Source: an uncultured Prevotella sp. (GTDB taxonomy: Bacteria; Bacteroidota; Bacteroidia; Bacteroidales; Bacteroidaceae). Taken from it: a DNA stretch of 64,000 bases. A program made the position numbers and the translations under genes. The first letter of the stretch is position 1; every line of letters begins with the position of its first letter. The stretch covers positions 186,001-250,000 of the forward strand of contig CAJODL010000005.1 in assembly GCA_905233165.1 (NCBI GenBank), in the 5' to 3' direction. Shown in pieces: positions 8,551 to 17,145 of this stretch. A model generated the notes under the pieces. The model searched no databases, was not told where the DNA came from, and worked only from the letters and a program-made list of their open reading frames with translations.

Positions 8551-9720
8551 ATGGACGTAAAAGAACTTCAAAACATAAAGCAAAGATATAACGTTGTAGG
8601 CAATTGTACAGCTCTCAACAGGGCTCTCGATATTGCCCTGCAGGTTGCACATACCGACCTCTCCGTACTTATCATCGGAGAAAGTGGTGTGGGTAAGGAG
8701 ATTATACCTCGCATCATCCACGACTATTCTCCACGCAAACGTGAGAAATATTTCGCAATAAACTGTGGCTCTATCCCTGAAGGTACCATCGATTCTGAAC
8801 TCTTCGGACATGAAAAAGGTTCCTTCACAGGAGCTATTGGAGAGAGCGAGGGTTATTTCGGAGCTGCCAACAAGGGAACACTGTTTCTTGACGAAGTAGG
8901 CGAACTGCCTCTTGCTACTCAGGCACGCCTCCTACGTGTTCTGGAGAATGGAGAGTATATCCGCGTTGGTGGACAGGAAGTCAGAAAGACTGATGTCCGC
9001 ATCGTGGCTGCTACGAATGTAAATATACGCAAAGCAATTAGCGAAGGACGTTTCAGGGAAGACCTCTACTATCGTCTTAATACAATACCTATTCAGATGC
9101 CTCCATTGAGGGATCGTGGAGAGGATATCATCCTTCTCTTCCGTCTCTTTGCTATGCAGATGTCCGAGAAATATCATCTGCCAAGAATACAGCTTTCAGA
9201 AGATGCCAAACAGGTGATGCTGAAGTATAAGTGGCCTGGTAATGTGCGTCAGCTGAAGAATATCACAGAGCAGATGTCTGTCCTGTGTACAAAGAGGGAT
9301 ATTGATGTAGAGGATATCCTGAAATTCATTCCTATGAATGAGGAGAGTACCCAACTGGCAACTATCCCATCTCAAGGCGGTGGTAGCAAGACCTACGAAA
9401 GCGAGAGAGAGATGCTGTTCAAGATTCTCTATGAGATGCGAGGCAATGTCAGCGACCTGAGACGTGAGATAAATTCCTTGCGCCAGAAGATTGACGACGG
9501 AGCAGCAACAACATATGTTCCCTACCCTGCTGCAGCAGTTCCCAGATATAATCAGGCACAGGAGATTGCAGAACCAGAGAACCTGAATATTGCTGACGTA
9601 AATCGTGCTATGCTGGAAAAAGCTCTGGAACGTAATGGTGGAAACAGAAAGAAAGCAGCAAGGGATTTAGGTCTCTCTGATCGTACACTTTATAGAAGAC
9701 TGAAAGAATATGGACTTTAA
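8551..9720 (+). CDS. Sigma-54-dependent transcriptional activator
   Basis: This is a 389-residue AAA+ enhancer-binding protein. The Walker A motif GESGVGKE is at residues 43-50, the sigma-54 contact loop GSFTGA at 90-95, and Walker B LFLDEVGEL near 111-119. A Fis-type helix-turn-helix (GGNRKKAARDLGLSDRTLYR) lies at the C-terminus. There is no N-terminal receiver, GAF or PAS domain, so its activity is probably set by expression or by a partner protein. It begins 17 bp after the PdxA-like gene and overlaps the lptE start by 11 bp, so it is cotranscribed with envelope genes. Target promoters are not identifiable here. Confidence 0.93.
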   Translation: MDVKELQNIKQRYNVVGNCTALNRALDIALQVAHTDLSVLIIGESGVGKEIIPRIIHDYSPRKREKYFAINCGSIPEGTIDSELFGHEKGSFTGAIGESEGYFGAANKGTLFLDEVGELPLATQARLLRVLENGEYIRVGGQEVRKTDVRIVAATNVNIRKAISEGRFREDLYYRLNTIPIQMPPLRDRGEDIILLFRLFAMQMSEKYHLPRIQLSEDAKQVMLKYKWPGNVRQLKNITEQMSVLCTKRDIDVEDILKFIPMNEESTQLATIPSQGGGSKTYESEREMLFKILYEMRGNVSDLRREINSLRQKIDDGAATTYVPYPAAAVPRYNQAQEIAEPENLNIADVNRAMLEKALERNGGNRKKAARDLGLSDRTLYRRLKEYGL

Positions 9721-10231
9721 GAAATACATCATACTGTCATTCATCTGCGTGGTTACATTGACAATGATTACGGCTTGCTCCGTATCATACAAACTAAATG
9801 GTGCCAGCATCGATTATACAAAGACAAAGACAATACAGATAAACGATTTCCCTATTCGTGCATCTTATGTATGGGGACCAATGCAGACCATCTTCAACAA
9901 TCAGTTGAAAGATATGTATGGCTCATATACGAAACTGACACAGGTAAAACGTAATGGCGACCTGAAGGTTGAGGGTGAGATAACACAATATCAGCAGAGA
10001 AACAAGTCCGTATCGGCTGAGGGATATTCTGCTCAAACAGAATTGTCTATGACAGTCAATGTGCGCTTCACGAATACAAAGAACCACAAGGAGGACTTTG
10101 AGAGAAGCTTCACAGCAACAGCATCTTACGAGACAACCCAAAACCTCAACTCTGTTCAGGAACAGTTAGTGACACAGATGTCGAAAGACTTGTGTGAACA
10201 GATATTTAACGCAACAGTAGCAAATTGGTAA
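9710..10231 (+). CDS. lptE: LPS-assembly lipoprotein LptE
   Basis: This 173-residue lipoprotein has a signal peptide ending in the lipobox MITAC (Cys near residue 23), then the small alpha/beta LptE fold with NDFPIRASYVWGP and a conserved QRNKSVSAEGYSAQTEL segment. LptE plugs the LptD barrel and helps insert LPS at the outer membrane. It overlaps the sigma-54 activator by 11 bp and the following gene by 7 bp. The short divergent sequence makes this a family-level rather than residue-level assignment. Confidence 0.8.
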   Translation: MDFKKYIILSFICVVTLTMITACSVSYKLNGASIDYTKTKTIQINDFPIRASYVWGPMQTIFNNQLKDMYGSYTKLTQVKRNGDLKVEGEITQYQQRNKSVSAEGYSAQTELSMTVNVRFTNTKNHKEDFERSFTATASYETTQNLNSVQEQLVTQMSKDLCEQIFNATVANW

Positions 10232-10959
10232 TACATACACTCATATCACATCCAGAACGTCTGAATCGTCAGACCTTGTTGGACCTGCGCAAGATAACAG
10301 CGGAGCATCCATACTATCAGCCTGCTCGAATAGCATTGCTGACGAATCTCTTCTTGCTGCATGATCCGACATTCGATGACGAATTACGTCGTGCTGCCAT
10401 CTTCCTGACAGACAGGAATGTACTCTTTCAACTCGTAGAAGCTTCTCACTATGGCATAAAGAGTAAGCAGAACAATAAAGAAGAATTGCAGGAAGAGATT
10501 GATTCTCCAAGTCGTGCTGCATCGCTCATCGATAAATTCCTCAACAATATTCCTGTTGATGACACAATCAGTTCTTCTTCCAAGAAGCCTACTGAGGCTG
10601 ATGCAAGAAATGACTATATGAGTTATCTGCTGTCAATAGATACAAACGTAAAAGAAAGCAAAGACCCCACCCTCGACATTATCGACGACTTCCTCACAAA
10701 TGCTGGTGGCAAACTGACCCTCAAGGAGAAGACTGAATACACCCCTGAGGTAGAGATGGCTAACGATAGCGAAGAGAGTCCTATAGAGGATAATGAGGTA
10801 GTAACTGAAAATATGGCTAACATATATATCAAACAAGGTAACTACGACAAAGCCTTGACCGTTATGAAAGCCATCAACAAAAAGACCAAAAAGAAGAATC
10901 CTTATTTCGAAGATCAGGAGAGATTCCTTAAAAAGTTAATAATTAGTCAACAAAAATAA
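10225..10959 (+). CDS. TPR-like protein of unknown function
   Basis: The 244-residue soluble protein contains helical repeats, with a TPR-like motif near the C-terminus (ENMANIYIKQGNYDKALTVMKAI). The N-terminal HPERLNRQTLLDLRKI and LLHDPTFDDELRRAAIFLTDR look conserved with equivalents between lptE and secG in Bacteroidales. I chose TTG at 10225 because the conserved region starts at once after it and no ATG is available; it overlaps lptE by 7 bp. No signal peptide is seen. The role is unknown. Confidence 0.75.
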   Translation: MVIHTLISHPERLNRQTLLDLRKITAEHPYYQPARIALLTNLFLLHDPTFDDELRRAAIFLTDRNVLFQLVEASHYGIKSKQNNKEELQEEIDSPSRAASLIDKFLNNIPVDDTISSSSKKPTEADARNDYMSYLLSIDTNVKESKDPTLDIIDDFLTNAGGKLTLKEKTEYTPEVEMANDSEESPIEDNEVVTENMANIYIKQGNYDKALTVMKAINKKTKKKNPYFEDQERFLKKLIISQQK

Positions 10960-10980
10960 TAATTTAAAATTTAAAAAACA

Positions 10981-11328
10981 ATGTACACATTACTTGTAAT
11001 TCTTATTGTGTTAGCAGCATTGCTAATGATTGGTATCGTTCTTATTCAAGAGTCAAAAGGTGGTGGCCTGGCATCAGGTTTCGCCAGTGCTAACAGCGTT
11101 GCTGGTGTTCGCCAGACAACCAACTTCATCGAGAAGGCTACATGGACTCTTGCTGCTGCTATGGTAATTATCAGCATCGCATGTGCTTATACTGCTCCTC
11201 AGTCAGCAACAGAAGGTTCTGTAATCGAGAATGCTGCTACAGAGCAGGCTAACACAAACCCTCAGAACGTACAGGGCTTTGGTGCTGCTCCACAGAAGCA
11301 GGCTACAGACAGCGCTGCTAAGAAGTAA
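10981..11328 (+). CDS. secG: Protein translocase subunit SecG
   Basis: The 115-residue membrane protein has two transmembrane segments (about residues 2-20 and 55-72) around the SecG signature QESKGGGLASGFA. SecG is the small accessory subunit of the SecYEG channel. A low-complexity Ala/Gln/Asn tail follows. It lies 21 bp after the TPR gene in the same chain. Confidence 0.93.
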   Translation: MYTLLVILIVLAALLMIGIVLIQESKGGGLASGFASANSVAGVRQTTNFIEKATWTLAAAMVIISIACAYTAPQSATEGSVIENAATEQANTNPQNVQGFGAAPQKQATDSAAKK

Positions 11329-11393
11329 AGCAACACTTTTACTTACCAACCACACATTCACAAACCCTTATATAGTTTCCCATACATACCGCT

Positions 11394-12398
11394 ATGATAA
11401 ATCTTATCAAAATCCTGATGCCTTCTATCATTATCGCCGCAGTATTCGTACTGTCAATATGGGGTGCATACAAGTTGCTTCGTGCAAAGGTGATGTGGAA
11501 GAAATGCCTGGCATTGTTTCCATTGCTGCTGCTATATATAATAGTATATGGCCTCACCTTTGGTTTCTGGCAACTGAATATCAAAGAGGTGACATACGAG
11601 AGTCCTGATATCCCAGAGGCTTTCGATGGCTATAAGATAGTACAGGTAACAGATGTTCATTGTGGTGGTAGCTTCTGGGGACCATATAAGGGTTTGGTGA
11701 AAGATGGTTTTGAGAAAATCAATGCCTTGCAGCCTGACCTCATCTGCATGGTGGGTGATATACAACATTTCCTGCCATCAGAACTGGAGGAGCTCAAGGA
11801 GGAAATGTCTTCTTTGAAGGCAAAGGATGGAGTGCTTTCAGTTATGGGCAATCATGACTATTGCGCGTATTCCAACTTCTCTCCTGCAAGACAGACTCAG
11901 GAGATAAAGCGTACCCGCAATGTGCATAGGTCATTCGGATGGAAGATGTTGGAGGATGAACATTTTTATATTCATCGTGATAGCGACAGCATCCTCATAG
12001 TAGGCGAAGAAAACTGGGGCCTGAAGCCTTTCCCACAAGTGGGTAATATCAAGAAGGCCCTCAAGGGAGTTTCCATCGACCCTACCACAAAGACTACAAA
12101 CACTTTCTCTCTCTGTCTCTCTCACGACCCTAATGCATGGAAGCATCATATCATGCCTCTCTTCATCCCTAACATAACACTTGCCGGGCACACTCATGGA
12201 GCACAGTTCTCTATCTTCGGATGGTATCCTATACAGTATGCTTACGACGAATGGGGAGGTGAATACTATGTTCCAATGAGGAATGGCTCAAACTCTAAGG
12301 CTATGCTGAGTGTCTCCACAGGCTTTGGTGGCAATCTCCCCTTCCGCTTCGGAGTGCCACGCGAAGTAGTCGTAATAACACTAAAGAAAAGTAAATAA
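11394..12398 (+). CDS. Membrane-anchored calcineurin-like phosphoesterase
   Basis: The 334-residue protein has two N-terminal transmembrane helices (about residues 5-22 and 36-58) followed by a metallophosphoesterase domain. The metal-binding motifs are in order: TDVHCGG, GDIQHF, GNHDY, LSHDPNAW and GHTHGAQ. The group resembles YkuE-type phosphodiesterases of cell-envelope lipids. The catalytic domain probably faces the periplasm; the substrate is not known. It is the last gene of the plus-strand chain starting at galE. Confidence 0.88.
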   Translation: MINLIKILMPSIIIAAVFVLSIWGAYKLLRAKVMWKKCLALFPLLLLYIIVYGLTFGFWQLNIKEVTYESPDIPEAFDGYKIVQVTDVHCGGSFWGPYKGLVKDGFEKINALQPDLICMVGDIQHFLPSELEELKEEMSSLKAKDGVLSVMGNHDYCAYSNFSPARQTQEIKRTRNVHRSFGWKMLEDEHFYIHRDSDSILIVGEENWGLKPFPQVGNIKKALKGVSIDPTTKTTNTFSLCLSHDPNAWKHHIMPLFIPNITLAGHTHGAQFSIFGWYPIQYAYDEWGGEYYVPMRNGSNSKAMLSVSTGFGGNLPFRFGVPREVVVITLKKSK

Positions 12399-12399
12399 C

Positions 12400-12470
12400 G
12401 GTTAATGGTTAACGTTTAAAGACTTTAAAAACTATCAACTGTCACCTATCAACTATCAACTGACTAAGAA
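12400..12470. repeat. Heptad repeats (CTATCAA type)
   Basis: Spacer filled with degenerate 7-bp units such as CTATCAA and CTGTCAC, and with TTAATGGTTAACG words. The same units occur at 22905-22960, 51538-51590 and 53885-53950. Confidence 0.75.
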
Positions 12471-12472
12471 CT

Positions 12473-13174
12473 ATGAAAGCAAAGCTTTTATTTTTACTTT
12501 TTCATTTTTTCATTCTTTCTGCTGCGTCAGCACAGAGTAAATACTACCCTGTTTCCGTATGGCCGTTTATCTACGAAAACTTTACTGATGCACGCATCTT
12601 CGTAGGAGAAAATAATAAGGTAGTAAGGGCAAAGGCCAATATCCATCTTCGCCAAACCTCCCTATGGTTCATCAGCGGTAAGGACAATAAGACTAAACTC
12701 GAAGCACAACCTGGTACTATAAACAAAATCATCTTCTCTAATGGCGACACCTACTACAACATCAACAACAAGATGTGTAAGGTTGTCAGAGAAGACACTA
12801 TCAACGGAGACATCATGCGCCTCTACAAGTGTGCACAAGTCGATATAGACGACTTTAACAAGAAGTACCAGATGACACACATGGGAACTGTCGAGAGTAG
12901 CGTCTTGGGAGCAGGCTTTGCCGACTTCACGGCATCTGTTGCTAACAACAATGCCCTCACACGAGAAGATATGGAACCCCTTCAGCTGCTATACACCTTC
13001 TATTTTCTGAAGAATGGCAAGACCTTCGAGGCCCGCGAAAGCGAAATCCTAAGCCACCTCGATGACAAAGAAGAAAGAAAAGTATATCGTGCCTATACTC
13101 GTTCAGCAGAAATACTCTACGGTAGCGAAAAATCAATGCTCAACGTCTATAAAACATTCTTCTTAAAACAATAG
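12473..13174 (+). CDS. Secreted protein of unknown function
   Basis: This 233-residue protein has a 21-residue signal peptide ending SAASAQ and a mature part I do not recognise. The mature region holds a segment WFISGKDNKTKLEAQPGTINKIIF that looks beta-rich, and a charged helical C-terminus. No lipobox, catalytic motif or membrane helix follows the signal. The signal-peptide DNA is almost the same as in the next two genes (see findings), although the mature parts differ. Bounded by repeat-filled spacers on both sides. Confidence 0.75.
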   Translation: MKAKLLFLLFHFFILSAASAQSKYYPVSVWPFIYENFTDARIFVGENNKVVRAKANIHLRQTSLWFISGKDNKTKLEAQPGTINKIIFSNGDTYYNINNKMCKVVREDTINGDIMRLYKCAQVDIDDFNKKYQMTHMGTVESSVLGAGFADFTASVANNNALTREDMEPLQLLYTFYFLKNGKTFEARESEILSHLDDKEERKVYRAYTRSAEILYGSEKSMLNVYKTFFLKQ

Positions 13175-13247
13175 AAGGTCAAAAGTCAAAGGTCCAAGGT
13201 CAAAGGCTTAAACTATTAAACTATTAAACTATTAAACTATTAAGCTA
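13175..13247. repeat. Heptad repeats (AAGGTCA) and AAACTATT octamers
   Basis: Units AGGTCAA/AGTCAAA occur at about 13175-13206, followed by TTAAACTA/AAACTATT units to 13243. The repeats fill the whole gap between two secreted-protein genes. Confidence 0.8.
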
Positions 13248-13249
13248 AC

Positions 13250-15001
13250 ATGAAACATTTTCTCATTCTTTCATTTTTTCATTTCTTCATTCTTTCTGCC
13301 GCATCAGCGCAGAAGAACGATGACATCTGGCTCGACATCAATGGCGTTCGAGACCTTACTGCCGACTCCATAGCCTTTGCCAATCAGGCACGTCCTGTAC
13401 CTGGCTCTTCTCGCAAAGGCAACAACCCTGTACTCTTCCTCATCGGCAATAGCACTATGCGTACCGGTACCATGGGAAACGGCAATAATGGTCAATGGGG
13501 ATGGGGATATTTCGAACATGAATATTTCGACGAAAACAAGATAACAGTAGAGAATCACGCCCTCGGAGGTACTTCTCCACGTACATTCTATAAAAGCCCC
13601 GACCTCTGGAAACGTTCCCTCAGCGGCGTTAAGGCTGGCGACTATGTCTTTCTTGAGTTGGGACATAACGACAACGGACCAATCGACGAAATCCGTGCAC
13701 GCTCTTCTTATCGTCCAGACGGAAAACTGAGCATCGCTGACGACTCTATTATTATATATAATAAGGTGACACAACGTCAGGATACTGTCTATACCTTTGG
13801 TGGCTACACACGCCGTTTCATCAACGAGGTGCGTGCAAAGGGTGCTACACCTGTACTCTTCACCCTCACACCACGTAATACCTACGAGGCTGATGGCAAG
13901 ACAATACAGCGAAAACTCACTGACTTCACCCCTGCCATCTTCGCCATCGGTAAGGAGATGAATGTGCCTGTGATAGACCTCAATGATATCTCGGCAAAGA
14001 AGTTGGAGCAGTATGGCCCTTGGAAGACCGACTACCACTTCTTCCTTGACAAGATACACTCTTCTGCCTTTGGTGCCAAGATGAATGCTGCCTCTGCTGC
14101 AGAAGGGCTTGCTAAATGCGACGACCCTCAGGTGGCTGTTCTGAAGACATATCTCATACCTGAGAAGGTATTTCCTAACTATGAGGAGAAGCTGCTGGCA
14201 TGGGAGCCAAACAACTATAACAAGAAGGGCGAAGTGATACCAAAGACGAAGACAGCAGAGCAGAAGAAGTCTGCTGTGCGTATCTTCCTCTGTGGCGACT
14301 CTACAGGCAAGAACGAAGACAAGAATCCTGACGGCATGTGGGGATGGGGCTCACAAGGCTATACCATCTTTGATGAGAGCAAGTGTACCTTCATCAACTG
14401 CGCTAAAGCAGGCCGTTCCACACGCACCTATCTCAACGAAAACCGCTGGGAGGAGGTATATCAGACCTTGCGTCCAGGTGACTATGTCCTCATACAGTTC
14501 GGACATAACGACATCGGAGGCATCGATAAGGATAAGGAACGTGGTGTGATACCATGTGCTGAAGACTCTTGTAAGGTCTTTAAGTCAAAGAATTCTGGTA
14601 AGTACGAAGTTGTATATTCCTTCGGATGGTACATCCACAAGATGATTGTTGATGCCAAGGAGAAAGGTGCTATCCCAGTCATTCTCTCCTTCACCCCACG
14701 CAACGAGTGGCCAAAAGGTAAGATAGAACGTCGCAACAACAACTACATACCACAGTGGGATGCAAAGGTTGCAGAGGAGAATGGTTGTGAATTTGTTGAT
14801 GTCCACAACATCTCTGCCGACTTCCTCGATAAGAAATTTTCTCGCAAAGATGGTGATGCTGCAAAGGCAAAGCAAGAAGCATCCATCTACTTCAATCACG
14901 ACCACACCCACACCTCATTACTCGGAGCCCGCAACAACGCCCAAAGCCTCGCAAAAGGACTCAAAGCAATCAAATCACCACTATGTCAGTATCTGAAGTA
15001 A
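13250..15001 (+). CDS. Two-domain SGNH/CE12-type acetylesterase
   Basis: The 583-residue secreted protein carries two rhamnogalacturonan-acetylesterase-like SGNH domains in tandem after a 21-residue signal peptide. Domain 1 (about 60-310) has FLIGNST (Ser68; Asn in place of the usual Asp of GDST), LELGHND and DKIHSS. Domain 2 (about 343-580) has FLCGDST (Ser351), IQFGHND and NHDHTHTS. In CE12 enzymes the block-I Ser and the C-terminal Asp-His pair form the catalytic triad; both domains retain them. The likely role is deacetylation of pectic rhamnogalacturonan or related glycans outside the cytoplasm. Domain duplication within one chain is a point of interest. Confidence 0.87.
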   Translation: MKHFLILSFFHFFILSAASAQKNDDIWLDINGVRDLTADSIAFANQARPVPGSSRKGNNPVLFLIGNSTMRTGTMGNGNNGQWGWGYFEHEYFDENKITVENHALGGTSPRTFYKSPDLWKRSLSGVKAGDYVFLELGHNDNGPIDEIRARSSYRPDGKLSIADDSIIIYNKVTQRQDTVYTFGGYTRRFINEVRAKGATPVLFTLTPRNTYEADGKTIQRKLTDFTPAIFAIGKEMNVPVIDLNDISAKKLEQYGPWKTDYHFFLDKIHSSAFGAKMNAASAAEGLAKCDDPQVAVLKTYLIPEKVFPNYEEKLLAWEPNNYNKKGEVIPKTKTAEQKKSAVRIFLCGDSTGKNEDKNPDGMWGWGSQGYTIFDESKCTFINCAKAGRSTRTYLNENRWEEVYQTLRPGDYVLIQFGHNDIGGIDKDKERGVIPCAEDSCKVFKSKNSGKYEVVYSFGWYIHKMIVDAKEKGAIPVILSFTPRNEWPKGKIERRNNNYIPQWDAKVAEENGCEFVDVHNISADFLDKKFSRKDGDAAKAKQEASIYFNHDHTHTSLLGARNNAQSLAKGLKAIKSPLCQYLK

Positions 15002-15070
15002 GAGGTAAGAGGTGAGAGATTGAGAGATTAAAACTTAAAGCTTAAAGCTTTAAGCTTAAAGGTAAACGCT
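15002..15070. repeat. Short repeats (AAAGCTT, GAGAGATT)
   Basis: GAGAGATT and AAAGCTT/AAGCTTA units fill the spacer between two esterase genes, forming a self-complementary AAGCTTAAAGCTTTAAGCTT stretch. Confidence 0.7.
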
Positions 15071-15799
15071 ATGAAACATTTTTTCATTCTTTCATTTTTT
15101 CATTTCTTCATTCTTTCTGCTGCGTCAGCACAGAAAATCTCCATCCTCGGAGACAGCTATTCCACCTTCGAAGGATGTGTGTCAAACGACACCAATGAAA
15201 TCTGGTATTTCAAACCCGAAAACCCACTGCATCATAAGAATAACGACGTCACGAAGGTGGAAGAGACATGGTGGCATCAGCTCATCAGCAATACCAAGGG
15301 CTTCAGCCTTGAGGTGAACAACGCCTTCTCTGGCGCCACTATCTGCTATACAGGCTATAGCAAGGGCAATGAGCCACGAGTGCCCATAGCAGCGTTGTCG
15401 TCACATCGTGACTATAGCAACCGCTCCTTTGTTAATCGCAGCAACACCCTCGGCAATCCTGACATCATCCTCGTCTGTGGTGCCACCAACGACTCATGGT
15501 GTGGCGCACCCATCGGCGAATATGTCTATGGCAACTGGACAACAGAGCAACTTTATTACTTCCGCCCAGCGATGGCCAAGCTGCTCTACGACCTCAAAGG
15601 CAACTACCCTACTGCACAGATACTCTTCATTCTCAATAGCGAACTGAAGGAAAGCATCAACGAGTCCGTCCACACCATCTGCAAGCACTACGGAGTGCAA
15701 TGTCTCGATTTGAAAGACATCGAAAAGCAAGGCGGTCACCCTTCAGTAAAAGGCATGACCGACTTCAGCAAACAAGTCCGCAAAGCTTTAGGAAGGTAA
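15071..15799 (+). CDS. Secreted SGNH-family hydrolase
   Basis: This 242-residue protein has a 21-residue signal peptide, then block I ILGDSYSTFEG (catalytic Ser), FSGATIC, block III CGATNDSW and the C-terminal GGHPSVKGM with the catalytic His. The fold is GDSL/SGNH esterase; the substrate cannot be told, though the neighbour is a pectin-type acetylesterase, so a carbohydrate ester is plausible. The signal-peptide DNA matches that of the gene at 13250 almost base for base. It converges with the PAP2 gene with only 3 bp between stop codons. Confidence 0.85.
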   Translation: MKHFFILSFFHFFILSAASAQKISILGDSYSTFEGCVSNDTNEIWYFKPENPLHHKNNDVTKVEETWWHQLISNTKGFSLEVNNAFSGATICYTGYSKGNEPRVPIAALSSHRDYSNRSFVNRSNTLGNPDIILVCGATNDSWCGAPIGEYVYGNWTTEQLYYFRPAMAKLLYDLKGNYPTAQILFILNSELKESINESVHTICKHYGVQCLDLKDIEKQGGHPSVKGMTDFSKQVRKALGR

Positions 15800-15802
15800 G
15801 GG

Positions 15803-16462
15803 TTACATCAGCACTACAAAGAGTAGTGTACACATGAATATTATTGCTGAGAGGTAGAGGTCTTGCATTTTGAATCCTGTTGGGGCGAGGGGTGTTACCT
15901 GGAGTTCCTGATGTGAGTATTTCTTATATACTCGCCAGCCGATATATCCTGAGACGATGCCCCATAGCATTCCGACGCAGATGTCGGAGAGGTAGTGTTG
16001 TCCGAGATATAGGCGTGTCCACATATTTATCAGCGCAAGGGCTACCATCAATGCTGTCATCACCTTATGACGCACAAGGAGTATGAAGAAGGTGGCAATG
16101 GCTGTATAGTTAGCGGAATGGGATGAGAAGAAGCTGTAGTTGTTCTCGGCATATCCTTTCACTACATGGAACATCTCCCTCAGTTCTGGCACATTACAGG
16201 GGCGCACACGACAGACAAGTGGCTTTACTATCAGGTTACACACTCCTGCTGACAGGGCGAGTGTGACGCATACTGCTGCCAGGCATACGAGGCGCTCACG
16301 TTTGTTGCTGTGGTTGTGCAATACGATGTATAGCAGCGTCAGGAAAAACGGTATCCACGCCAATGGATCTGTCAGATTTATTGCAAGGTGGTCTAACAGG
16401 GAACTTTCACTGCCCCAGAAGAGCATTATTCCCATGCGGTCAAAGAAATTTATAGAGTTCAT
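15803..16462 (-). CDS. PAP2-family membrane phosphatase
   Basis: The 219-residue multi-pass membrane protein shows the three PAP2 motifs: KPLVCRVRP (KxxxxxxRP), FSSHSAN (PSGH position), and TRLYLGQHYLSD (SRxxxxxHxxxD). It probably dephosphorylates undecaprenyl pyrophosphate or another lipid phosphate. I chose the ATG at 16462 because it overlaps the BatE stop codon as ATGA; an upstream in-frame extension of 22 residues is basic, non-membrane and lies inside batE. It is the last gene of the Bat operon. Confidence 0.9.
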   Translation of the reverse strand: MNSINFFDRMGIMLFWGSESSLLDHLAINLTDPLAWIPFFLTLLYIVLHNHSNKRERLVCLAAVCVTLALSAGVCNLIVKPLVCRVRPCNVPELREMFHVVKGYAENNYSFFSSHSANYTAIATFFILLVRHKVMTALMVALALINMWTRLYLGQHYLSDICVGMLWGIVSGYIGWRVYKKYSHQELQVTPLAPTGFKMQDLYLSAIIFMCTLLFVVLM

Positions 16463-17145
16463 ATCAGCTCCACATAGGAGGCTCTTACCCAGCCTTCTCT
16501 GCCATCGGAGAGGCGGATGCCGAACCATCCTTTCATATCTTTATCTGTTATGCGGACACATGTTCCTTCGTGGATGATGGCTGTCTCTGGTGCCTTTGTT
16601 GATGGCAGATTCTTTATGGCGACAGCTTCCTTCACCACAATAGCGGTGTCGTGGGTATTGAGTAGGTATTTTCTGTTCCACGCAAAGAAGACGGAGAAGC
16701 AGAAGGCAAGGAACAATACTACGCAGGTATAGAAGGATACCTTTCTGACTGCTATATTGCTGACGAAGAGGTATGCCAGGAACAGCAGCAGGGCTGCTAT
16801 GAGAGATACTATAGATATCATTGCCCAGTTGTCGATGGTGTTTGTCATCACAAGGGCTTTATACCACTCCACGAAAAAGATGTTACTCTCTGGCGGCATC
16901 TTATCGATGGTCTTCGAACGGGTGATGTTGATATTGTGCTGGATGTCCTTATTGAGTGGCTCTGTTTTCTGCGCCCTCATATAGCACACCATAGCATGGG
17001 CATAGTCGCACTGTTTGTAGAAGGCATTGCCACGTTGGAAGTATTCCTGTGCGCTGTCGGGGTCAGGACTTACTGCTGGAGCAGTCTTCCCAGCATAAGC
17101 ACAAAGGGCAAATGCCATTAGGATTATGATGAATATCTGTTTCAT
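16459..17145 (-). CDS. batE: BatE-like TPR and SH3 protein
   Basis: The 228-residue protein has a signal peptide, a TPR unit (AQEYFQRGNAFYKQCDYAHAMVCY, two neighbouring stretches), two transmembrane helices around 105-155, and a C-terminal bacterial SH3 domain (GWFGIRLSDGREGWVRASYVE). That layout matches BatE of the Bacteroides aerotolerance operon. It overlaps BatD by 4 bp and the PAP2 gene by 4 bp, so translation is likely coupled. Confidence 0.88.
   Translation of the reverse strand: MKQIFIIILMAFALCAYAGKTAPAVSPDPDSAQEYFQRGNAFYKQCDYAHAMVCYMRAQKTEPLNKDIQHNINITRSKTIDKMPPESNIFFVEWYKALVMTNTIDNWAMISIVSLIAALLLFLAYLFVSNIAVRKVSFYTCVVLFLAFCFSVFFAWNRKYLLNTHDTAIVVKEAVAIKNLPSTKAPETAIIHEGTCVRITDKDMKGWFGIRLSDGREGWVRASYVELI

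Noticed and set aside
13304..14059. 251-codon minus-strand reading frame opposite the two-domain esterase
   Set aside because: Antisense shadow of a gene with clear SGNH motifs on the plus strand.
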